From contig JAODNF010000311.1 of NCBI GenBank assembly GCA_025464915.1, positions 1 to 38,464 of the forward strand: DNA of 38,464 nucleotides, read 5' to 3'. The translations under genes were made by a program, and so were the position numbers. The number at the start of each line of letters is the position of its first letter. Within the stretch, counting starts at the first letter, position 1. Origin of the DNA: Frankiales bacterium (GTDB lineage Bacteria > Actinomycetota > Actinomycetes > Mycobacteriales > SCTD01). The notes under the pieces are model-generated. The model was not told the DNA's origin. It ran no database searches and saw nothing but the letters and a program-made list of their open reading frames with translations. Shown here piece by piece: positions 32,406-38,464 of this stretch.

Positions 32406-33019
32406 GGCCGGACCGCGATGCCCGTGAACAGCGAGCCGATGGCTCGGGGCACGCCCTTCTCGTACCGGTGGTCGACCTGCTTCACCTCGAGGCCGCCCCG
32501 GGTAAGGATCCCGGGGACGTCGCGGTCGAGGTGGCAGCCGGCGGCGAGGACCCGCTGAACCGGGTTGACCCGGCGCTGCCAGCGCACGACGCCGACGTCC
32601 GGCGCCAGCCCGTGCTCGGCGAAGTGCACTGCCCCACCCGGGCGCAGGACCCGCGCCATCTCCCGTACCGCCTTCTCGGGGTCCGGGATCGAGCACAGGC
32701 TCCAGGTGCACAGCACCATGTCGGCGGACTCGTCCTCGAACGGCAGCGCCTGCCCGTCGAGCCCGCTGATCTCGACCGGCACCGGCGACGCGGCGATTCG
32801 GTCGGCGGCCAGCCGGACGCCGACACCGAGCGGCTCGACGGCCCGGACGCGCGTGACGGTCGAGGGCAGGTACGGCAGGTTGTGGCCGGTGCCGAAGCCG
32901 ATCTCCACCACGTCGCCGGCGAGCCCTGCGCAGACCTCCGCGCGGACGTGCCGGGTCTGGGCCGTGTCCATCACCTTGTTCATCAGGTGCGGGAACACCC
33001 GCTCGCTGTAGCGGCTCAT
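32402..33019 (-). CDS. Class I SAM-dependent methyltransferase
   Basis: A 205-aa Rossmann methyltransferase of the UbiE/Methyltransf_11 type. Motif I VVEIGFGTGHNLPYL is at 37-51, the acidic post-I residue in VRAVEP, motif II DMVLCTWSLCSIPD, and motif III RVLRPGGAVHFAEHG. The N-terminus RYSERVFPHLMNKVMDT is typical of phosphatidylethanolamine N-methyltransferase-like and arsenite-methylase-like small enzymes. The substrate is unknown. It is the first gene of the operon with the START-like and AlkZ-like genes. ATG 33019 is taken as start; a G-rich run lies about 15-20 nt upstream. Confidence 0.88.
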   Translation of the reverse strand: MSRYSERVFPHLMNKVMDTAQTRHVRAEVCAGLAGDVVEIGFGTGHNLPYLPSTVTRVRAVEPLGVGVRLAADRIAASPVPVEISGLDGQALPFEDESADMVLCTWSLCSIPDPEKAVREMARVLRPGGAVHFAEHGLAPDVGVVRWQRRVNPVQRVLAAGCHLDRDVPGILTRGGLEVKQVDHRYEKGVPRAIGSLFTGIAVRP

Positions 33020-33057
33020 GTCGGCGTCGTCATCCCCCCCAGGTGTCAGACGTGCCC

Positions 33058-33068
33058 TCACAGTGTGA
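33058..33068. promoter_or_regulatory. Short palindrome TCACA-G-TGTGA in a divergent intergenic region
   Basis: A perfect 11-bp palindrome about midway between ATG 33019 (minus) and ATG 33122 (plus). It could be a regulator site, but it is short and may be chance. Confidence 0.25.
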
Positions 33069-33121
33069 CCGCACCAGCCCTCGCTGTGAAGAGAACGGGG
33101 AGTTCTGTGAGGATGACGCTC

Positions 33122-33970
33122 ATGCGTCTCGGTATCCAGATCCCGTCGTTCACGTTCCCCGGTGGCAAGGCCACCCTCGGCCAGGACCTCGCCGCGATCG
33201 CCCGTACGGCGGACGACGCCGGGTTCAGCGCCATCGCCGTGATGGACCACTTCTTCCAGATCGGCCCGGTGGGCCCGCCGGAGATGGAGATGCTCGAGGC
33301 CTACACGACGCTCGGCTTCCTGGCCGGCCACACCAGCCGCGCACAGCTGCTCACCCTCGTCACCGGCGTGATCTACCGCGAGCCGGGCCTGCTGGCGAAG
33401 ACGCTCAGCACCCTCGACGTCCTGAGCGGCGGCCGTGCGGTGCTCGGCATCGGGGCGGCGTGGAACGAGCAGGAGGCCAGGGGCCTGGGCTTCCGGTTCC
33501 CGCCGGTGGCCGAGCGGTTCGAGCGGCTCGAGGAGACCCTGCAGATCTGCCGGCTGATGTTCGACGGCCAGGACACGTCGTACGACGGGAAGCACTTCAC
33601 CCTGGAGCGCACCCTCAACGTGCCCTCGCCCATCAGCGCCCTCCCGATCATGATCGGCGGCGGCGGGGAGAAGAAGACGCTGCGGCTGGTCGCGCAGTAC
33701 GCGCAGCTGTGCAACCTGTTCCCTGGGCCCGACCTGGCGCACAAGCTCGAGGTCCTGCGCGGCCACTGCGAGGCGGTCGGCAGGCCGTACGACGACATCG
33801 AGAAGACCGTCTACTACACGTTCGACACGGCCAAGTCGTCCGCCGAGACGGTGGACGAGCTCGGCGCCCTGAAGGACCTCGGATTCGGCCTCGCTCTCGG
33901 CGGCGTGCGGGACGTCCACACCCTGGCGCCTCTGGAGACGATCGGCGCGGAGGTGCTGCCCCAGCTCTGA
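33122..33970 (+). CDS. LLM-class F420-dependent oxidoreductase
   Basis: A 282-aa luciferase-like monooxygenase-fold enzyme using F420 (or FMN). RLGIQIPSFTFPGG at the N-terminus, AVMDHFFQI, LVTGVIYREPGLLAKTLSTLD, LSGGRAVLGIGAAWNEQEARGLGFRFPP and PIMIGGGGEKKTLRLVAQYA are the F420-specific LLM landmarks. ATG 33122 is preferred to ATG 33113 because GAGG (33109-33112) is then 9 nt upstream. The substrate is unknown; F420 use fits an actinomycete. The next gene starts 17 nt after the stop. Confidence 0.92.
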   Translation: MRLGIQIPSFTFPGGKATLGQDLAAIARTADDAGFSAIAVMDHFFQIGPVGPPEMEMLEAYTTLGFLAGHTSRAQLLTLVTGVIYREPGLLAKTLSTLDVLSGGRAVLGIGAAWNEQEARGLGFRFPPVAERFERLEETLQICRLMFDGQDTSYDGKHFTLERTLNVPSPISALPIMIGGGGEKKTLRLVAQYAQLCNLFPGPDLAHKLEVLRGHCEAVGRPYDDIEKTVYYTFDTAKSSAETVDELGALKDLGFGLALGGVRDVHTLAPLETIGAEVLPQL

Positions 33971-33987
33971 CCGGGTAGGGGCCGCCC

Positions 33988-34830
33988 ATGGCCTACGTCA
34001 GCGAGTCAGGTTCCTTCGAGCGCGACACCCGTTACCTGAACGGGGACTGGGGTCCGGAGCCCGGGCGCTACCAGCTGGTGGTGAGCCGGGCGTGCCCCTG
34101 GGCGAGCCGCGCGATCGTCGTCCGGGAGCTGCTCGGACTTCAGGAGGCGCTGCCGATGCTGGTCTGCGGGCCCGTGCACGACGAGGACTCGTGGACCTTC
34201 GAGGGCGGCCGGCTCAAGGACCTCTACCCCGACGGGTACGACCGCGGCATCACGGTGCCTGCGATCGTCGACCTCACCACGGGCACCGTCGTCAACAACG
34301 ACTACCCGTCGCTGACGCTCAGGCTCGAGACGGAGTGGACCGCCCTGCACGCCGAGGGCGCACCGGACCTCTACCCCGAGCCGCTCCGCGAGGAGATGGA
34401 CGAGGTGATGGAGCTGGTCTTCCACGACGTGAACAACGGCGTCTACAAGTGCGGCTTCGCCGGCGACCAGGACGCGTACGAGAAGGCCTACCGCACCCTG
34501 TGGGACCGTCTCGACTGGCTCACCGACAGGCTCTCGGGTCAGCGCTTCCTGATGGGCGACGCGATCACCGAGGCGGACGTGCGGCTGTTCACGACCCTGG
34601 TGCGCTTCGACGCGGTCTACCACTCGCACTTCAAGTGCAACCGCCAGAAGCTGAGCGAGATGCCGGTGCTGTGGCGCTACGCGCGCGACCTGTTCCAGAC
34701 GCCCGGGTTCGGCGACACCGTCGACTTCGAGCACATCAAGCAGCACTACTACGTCGTGCAGAAGGACATCAACCCCACGCAGGTCGTGCCCCTCGGTCCG
34801 GACCTCAGCGGGTGGCAGCAGCCGGTGTGA
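33988..34830 (+). CDS. Xi-class GST, glutathionyl-hydroquinone reductase-like (possibly mycothiol-linked)
   Basis: A 280-aa protein. The thioredoxin-like half has the catalytic Cys36 in RACPWASRAIVV, VPAIVDLTTGTVVNN and a shortened loop after it. The helical half has NNGVYKCGFAGDQDAYEKAY, LSGQRFLMGDAITEADVRLF, FKCNRQKLSEMPVLWRYARD and INPTQVVPLGPDLSGW. These match YqjG/ECM4-type enzymes that remove a thiol from thiolated hydroquinones. Actinomycetes use mycothiol rather than glutathione, so the thiol partner probably differs. Its 3' end overlaps the converging beta-propeller gene by 26 nt. Confidence 0.9.
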   Translation: MAYVSESGSFERDTRYLNGDWGPEPGRYQLVVSRACPWASRAIVVRELLGLQEALPMLVCGPVHDEDSWTFEGGRLKDLYPDGYDRGITVPAIVDLTTGTVVNNDYPSLTLRLETEWTALHAEGAPDLYPEPLREEMDEVMELVFHDVNNGVYKCGFAGDQDAYEKAYRTLWDRLDWLTDRLSGQRFLMGDAITEADVRLFTTLVRFDAVYHSHFKCNRQKLSEMPVLWRYARDLFQTPGFGDTVDFEHIKQHYYVVQKDINPTQVVPLGPDLSGWQQPV

Positions 34831-36121
34831 GGCACGACCAGCGGAAGTGCCGGTGGGGCTGGAGCCTCACGGTGATGCGCAGCCCCGGGACGCCGGTCTG
34901 CTTCTCGTCCGCAGGGACGACGGTACGCGCGCCGCGACCGCCCTTGTCGATGCTGATGACGTCGAGCCCGCGGGTGTAGTCGGCGACGTAGACGAGGTCG
35001 TCGCGGCCGGGGAAGAAGTCGGCCTGAGAGGCGGTCGTGCTGTCGCCCGCCCAGACGCCGACGGGGCGCGGGTGCCTCGGGTCGGACACGTCGAGGAAGC
35101 GGACGCCGGCGCCGTACCACGCGTCGGCCACGACCTTGCTGCTGTTGAGCGAGAACCAGTGGCTGCTGCAGTACTGCTTCTGCGTCAGCGGCCCGTGGTT
35201 GTCGGCGTTGACAGGGGCGTTCCAGCTCGAGACGGGACGGAGCAGCTTCGCCTTGCGGTCGATGCGCCAGACCTCGAAGCGGCCGTCGTCCGTGCAGCCC
35301 GGTGCGTAGCTCTCCTCGGTGATGAGCCAGGTGTCGCGGTCGAGGCGCTTGCCGCCGTGCAGGATCAGGTTGTCGTTGGCCTTGTTGTCCGCGGCACTGA
35401 CGCGGGCGACGAGGGTCGGGTGCAGCGGGTCCTTCCCGAGGCGGTGGACCGCAGCCCCCTTGCTGCCGTAGACGGTGATGTCGCCGAAGCGGTCGACCTC
35501 GGCGTCGTGGACCGAGCCGCCGGCCGGTGTGGCGAACGTGCCGACGACCTTCGGCACGGCGAGGTCGCGCACGTCGACGACCACGACCTGGCTGCCTCCG
35601 GACACCCACAGGTAGCGGTCACCGTCGACGAGCGTCGAGGTGTGGCCGTACCCGCTCGGCAGGCCGACCCCGCCGATGACGGTCGGCCTGGACGGTGTGC
35701 GGAGGTCCACCAGGTTGACGCGTCCGGCGCCGCCGACCTGACTGTCCTGGCTCATGACGGCGAACCGCCGCGTCTGCGAGACCGCGATGTCCTCGTTCTG
35801 GTAGTTCGGCAGCTCGAGCTTCGCGAGCGGCTTGGGGGCCCGAGGGTTGCTGACGTCGAAGACCTGCAGGCCGCCGGTCAGCTTCACCGGCGTCGCGCCC
35901 GCCTCGTTCCAGACGAGGTCGGGCTCCGAGAGCACGTAGACCGTCCTGCCGAGGAAGTGCCCGCTGACGGCGCCCCCGGCGTCGAACGCGTGCGAGACCA
36001 GGTGCACGTTCGGTGTGGCCACGCCCGAGGAGCTGGAGGGCAGCAGCTGGGCCGGGGCGGCGTGCGCCGGCGGTGCGAGCACGGTGGCCGTGCAGAGGGC
36101 GGCGAGCAGGACGCGGCGCAT
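34805..36121 (-). CDS. Secreted LVIVD-repeat beta-propeller protein
   Basis: A 438-aa protein with a signal peptide (MRRVLLAALCTATVLAPPAHA, cut near 21). Repeated blades read LQVFDVSNPRAPKPLAKLEL, VNLVDLRTPSRPTVIGGVGL, VVVVDVRDLAVPKVVGTFAT and VRFLDVSDPRHPRPVGVWAG, the LVIVD repeat (hhDvsdP..P). There are about six blades, with a likely disulfide pair (GCTDDG, YCSSHW). No catalytic site is seen; such propellers are extracellular binding or scaffold proteins. ATG 36121 has only a GAGG directly adjacent, so the ribosome site is poor. Confidence 0.86.
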   Translation of the reverse strand: MRRVLLAALCTATVLAPPAHAAPAQLLPSSSSGVATPNVHLVSHAFDAGGAVSGHFLGRTVYVLSEPDLVWNEAGATPVKLTGGLQVFDVSNPRAPKPLAKLELPNYQNEDIAVSQTRRFAVMSQDSQVGGAGRVNLVDLRTPSRPTVIGGVGLPSGYGHTSTLVDGDRYLWVSGGSQVVVVDVRDLAVPKVVGTFATPAGGSVHDAEVDRFGDITVYGSKGAAVHRLGKDPLHPTLVARVSAADNKANDNLILHGGKRLDRDTWLITEESYAPGCTDDGRFEVWRIDRKAKLLRPVSSWNAPVNADNHGPLTQKQYCSSHWFSLNSSKVVADAWYGAGVRFLDVSDPRHPRPVGVWAGDSTTASQADFFPGRDDLVYVADYTRGLDVISIDKGGRGARTVVPADEKQTGVPGLRITVRLQPHRHFRWSCLTPAAATR

Positions 36122-36332
36122 GCCTCGTCGTTCGACGTGAGCGCGGCTATCCCTGCCTGGCAACACCCAGGGAACCCGGCGGCAACCCCGGGGAGACCGT
36201 CGACAGACCGGTCTGGCCGCACCGCTTGGCGCACGCCGATCAGGTACGAACCCGGTCAATGTGCGGCCGATGACAGGATGCCCTAACCTCGCCGGGTGGC
36301 GGCTCCCGACCTCCGAGGAGTGCCCCCGCTCC

Positions 36333-36362
36333 CCGTCCGAACAGGGGCTGCCGCGCGGACGG
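36333..36362 (+). other. Hairpin in the leader of the GT-like gene
   Basis: CCGTCCG (36333-36339) pairs perfectly with CGGACGG (36356-36362) around a 16-nt loop. Confidence 0.35.
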
Positions 36363-36400
36363 ACGCAGCGGTTGCCGCGACGCGAGCCCGTGGTTGCCTG

Positions 36401-36422
36401 AGGGACGGCGGGGCAGGTCCCT
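36401..36422 (+). promoter_or_regulatory. Start-proximal hairpin with G-rich loop, possible translational control
   Basis: AGGGAC (36401-36406) pairs with GTCCCT (36417-36422), ending 3 nt before ATG 36426. The loop contains GGCGGGGCAG, the only Shine-Dalgarno-like sequence, so folding could limit ribosome access. Confidence 0.35.
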
Positions 36423-36425
36423 GAC

Positions 36426-37136
36426 ATGCCCGCCCTGACCCTCATCGGCGTCTACCGCGAGCGCAACGCTGCGTGCATGCTGGCCATCGCGCGGCAGGCC
36501 ATGGCACTCGGGGCCGAGGTGCGCCTGCACGCCCTGGGAGAGGTCGAGCGCAGCCTGGCGCGCTGGACGGTCGCCCAGGGCGCCGGTGGTCGTTGCACGC
36601 TGCTGAACGAGCTGTACCTGGGCGCGCAGCCGACGGGCGACGTGGTGGTCTCCGACGACGACGTGGACTTCTGCCGCGGAGACCTCGCGCGGTTCCTCAC
36701 GCACTTCCACGAAGGCGGCTGGGACCTCGCCCAGCCGGCTCATCCCTGGCGGGGCAGCCACTCGTCGTACCGCTTCTTCCTGAAGCGGCGGCCCTGGCTC
36801 GTCAGCCGGGACACGACGTTCGTCGAGATCGGCCCCCTGTTCGCCGTTGCGGAGCGCGCGCGCGACGCGTTCCTGCCGCTGCCCGAGTGGGGCATGGGGT
36901 GGGGCGTCGAGCTGCTCTGGTGGGACCGGGCCCGGGCGGGTGCCCGTCTCGGCATGGTGGACGACGTGACGATCCGGCACCTGTCGCCGCTATACGGCGA
37001 CTACGGCCGCGCCGACGAGGAGCGCCGCTTGCGCGACCAGCTGGCGCTGCGCGACCTCCGGCACATCCGGCAGACCCAGCGCACGCTGCGCAGCACCCCT
37101 CGGTGGCAGCGGTTGCGCCCGCGGGGTGCGTCGTGA
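36426..37136 (+). CDS. GT-A-fold-like protein, possible glycosyltransferase
   Basis: A 236-aa protein. An N-terminal Rossmann-like strand (LTLIGVYRERNAACMLAIAR) and GDVVVSDDDVDFCRGDLARF with three acidic residues at 77-79 resemble the DXD metal and nucleotide-sugar site. FVEIGPLFAVAERARDAFLP and PEWGMGWGVELLWWDRA followed by GMVDDVTIRHL match the acceptor-side pattern of DUF707-like glycosyltransferases. The C-terminus is basic. There is no membrane segment. Its stop directly abuts the converging SBP stop (TGATCA), with no gap. Confidence 0.6.
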   Translation: MPALTLIGVYRERNAACMLAIARQAMALGAEVRLHALGEVERSLARWTVAQGAGGRCTLLNELYLGAQPTGDVVVSDDDVDFCRGDLARFLTHFHEGGWDLAQPAHPWRGSHSSYRFFLKRRPWLVSRDTTFVEIGPLFAVAERARDAFLPLPEWGMGWGVELLWWDRARAGARLGMVDDVTIRHLSPLYGDYGRADEERRLRDQLALRDLRHIRQTQRTLRSTPRWQRLRPRGAS

Positions 37137-38464
37137 TCAGACCGGCTTGCCGTCGCAGCGGAAGGCGCCTGCGGGCGTGTCGATCCGCTGGTACTCGCCC
37201 TTGCGGATGACCCAGAGGATGTAGCAGTTCCCCGGCTTCTTGCCCGCCGGGTTGGCGACGGCGTAGAAGCCGTGGTCGTCGAAGCTGGAGATCTTCGCCA
37301 GCTCTGCCAGCACCTTCGCCCTGGTGAGCCGGGGGCCGGCGGCTCTCAGAGCCTGCACGAGCAGGGCGGTCTCTGCCCAGCCGTCCGCGGCGAACGTGTC
37401 GGCCGCGGCTCCGCCGGAGACCGTCCGGTACCACTTCTGGAACAGCGCGACCTCCGGCACGTTCCTGGCGTCGGCCGCGGAGAAGAACAGCGTCTCGCCG
37501 TTGAACCCGTAGATGCCCTCGGCGGCCGCGCTGCCGCCGAGCTTCTTGAAGAAGGACTGGTCGTAGACGAGCGGCGCGAAGATCACCGGCCGAAACGACT
37601 GCTGGTCGGCCTGCGGCTTGAAGTTCGACAGCTCGTCGGCGTTGAAGAGCGTGAGGAACGTCTTGATGCCCTTGCCCTTCATCTGGATGATGTCAGCCGT
37701 GAAGTCGGTCTCCGTCGCCCCGACGGCCCGCTCGTAGTCGAACTTCCAGCCCACCGACTCGGCGGCCCGCTTCTGGAGGGCCGCGACGTTGGTGACCGCA
37801 GGCAGGTTGGCGTACATGAAGGCGGCGTGCTGCACGACCGACGGCCCGAACTTCTTGGCCGCCCAGGCGAAGTAGCCGTTGTTGAGGGTCGTGCCGATCG
37901 GGTTGACGCTGAAGTTGTTCTTGACCGCGTTGGCCTCGGGCGTGACGGCCAGGTGCGCGTCGGGGACCTGCGGGTGGTCCTTGAGGACGGTCGCGCCGCA
38001 CTGGTCGTAGAGCGAGAACGAGCCGGCGAACGCGAAGACCTTGCTGACCAGGCCGGACGTTCCGGTGCGGTCGCCCTCGCAGGACGTCTGCGCGTCGGCG
38101 ACGGCGATCTTGAGCTGCCGCCCGAACAGGCCTCCGGTGCTGTTGACGTAGGCGATGTAGGCGTTGGTGCCGTTGACGGCCGTCTGGAACAGGCCGGGCT
38201 GCGGGCCGCTCAGGTCACTGACGTGGCCGAGCAGGATGCTCGACGCCGTGACCCCGACGTCGGTCGCCCCGCCGTTGCCGCCGGGCGGAGCGGGGGCGGC
38301 CGGCCCGGTCGCGCCGCTGGTCGTGGTGGCGGTCCCGGTGGTGCCGCCGGAGCCGGCCGTCGCGCCGCCCGTGCCGGTCGCCCCTCCGGTGGACCCGGCA
38401 CCGGTGGTCGTGCCGCCGTCGCTGCTGACAGCTCCCGTCCCGTTGGCAGCAGCGCCCGTGCTCC
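37137..38464 (-). CDS. Liv-type substrate-binding protein, paralogue (N-terminus beyond window)
   Basis: At least 442 residues, open to the window end. It has the same layout as the SBP at 24986: a Gly/Thr/Ser linker, PAPPGGNGGATDVGVTA, then SILLGHVSDLSGPQPGLFQT and VNSTGGLFGRQLKIAVADAQ, paired cysteines (TSCEGD, DQCGAT, GNCYIL, FRCDG) and QRIDTPAGAFRC near the end. A lipoprotein signal is expected just outside. Receptors of this type usually head an operon; here the downstream neighbour is converging, so its permease and ATPases are elsewhere or absent. Divergence in the ligand cleft is substantial, so its cargo probably differs. Confidence 0.92.
   Translation of the reverse strand, partial: STGAAANGTGAVSSDGGTTTGAGSTGGATGTGGATAGSGGTTGTATTTSGATGPAAPAPPGGNGGATDVGVTASSILLGHVSDLSGPQPGLFQTAVNGTNAYIAYVNSTGGLFGRQLKIAVADAQTSCEGDRTGTSGLVSKVFAFAGSFSLYDQCGATVLKDHPQVPDAHLAVTPEANAVKNNFSVNPIGTTLNNGYFAWAAKKFGPSVVQHAAFMYANLPAVTNVAALQKRAAESVGWKFDYERAVGATETDFTADIIQMKGKGIKTFLTLFNADELSNFKPQADQQSFRPVIFAPLVYDQSFFKKLGGSAAAEGIYGFNGETLFFSAADARNVPEVALFQKWYRTVSGGAAADTFAADGWAETALLVQALRAAGPRLTRAKVLAELAKISSFDDHGFYAVANPAGKKPGNCYILWVIRKGEYQRIDTPAGAFRCDGKPV

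Larger units (their letters stand above)
36122..36425. other. 304-nt divergent intergenic region with palindrome and structured leader
   Basis: No coding sequence. It holds a perfect 12-bp palindrome CAGACCGGTCTG (36204-36215) about 80 nt upstream of the propeller gene. A plus-strand -10 candidate TAACCT (36284-36289) would give a leader of roughly 130 nt before ATG 36426. Two hairpins lie in that leader and are listed separately. I cannot match it to a known riboswitch. Confidence 0.45.

Noticed and set aside
36204..36215. CAGACCGGTCTG as an integration or origin site
   Set aside because: Only a 12-bp palindrome, with no integrase, tRNA or direct repeats nearby; kept only as a possible regulator site.

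Overview
The window is very GC-rich, with third codon positions almost always G or C. Many genes overlap by ATGA or GTGA, several starts look leaderless, and the families present (LLM-type F420 oxidoreductase, DUF5925 AAA ATPase, LivH-LivM fusion, actinobacterial TetR/MarR/GntR cassettes) point to chromosomal DNA of an actinomycete. Genus cannot be fixed from the sequence. I see no rRNA, tRNA, insertion sequence, prophage, CRISPR or origin.

Layout. (1) 1-4760: histidine utilisation. hutH-hutU-hutI run rightward, and an M20-family amidohydrolase, cut by the window start, runs leftward from a 24-nt gap. A DksA/TraR-like zinc-finger gene overlaps the 3' end of hutI. (2) 4800-7036: an MFS exporter, a TetR regulator and a small membrane protein in one operon behind a perfect 20-bp palindrome. 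(3) 7066-9238: an acetoacetate decarboxylase-like protein with a KstR-like box at its start, and a secreted GH5 endoglycoceramidase-like hydrolase. (4) 9304-16546: two ABC-2 exporter cassettes (one with TetR, one with a divergent MarR and operator), separated by a DJ-1/PfpI protein and an aldehyde dehydrogenase, then a YhhN-type membrane protein. (5) 16595-28170: nine tightly overlapping leftward genes encode a Liv-type importer (lipoprotein SBP, LivHM fusion, LivG, LivF), a membrane-anchored exoprotein, a small membrane protein, a class II aldolase, an amidohydrolase-2 enzyme and an acyl-CoA synthetase. A FadR-type GntR regulator diverges from it. (6) 27322-29566: an SDR and a carboxylesterase diverge across a 10-bp inverted repeat. 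(7) 29616-38464: YjbR protein; DUF5925 AAA ATPase; an operon of methyltransferase, START-like protein and AlkZ-like winged-helix protein; LLM oxidoreductase; Xi-class GST; LVIVD beta-propeller; GT-A-like protein; and a second Liv-type SBP, cut by the window end.

The best candidate for an undescribed system is region 5. Import, surface capture, aldol/retro-aldol chemistry, metal-dependent hydrolysis or decarboxylation, and CoA activation are co-transcribed with near-zero spacing. A regulator sits across a promoter whose -35/-10 spacer holds a palindrome. I infer uptake and catabolism of an unidentified acid or ester. The neighbouring esterase and SDR may feed it. A paralogous SBP at the right edge suggests a second related importer outside the window.
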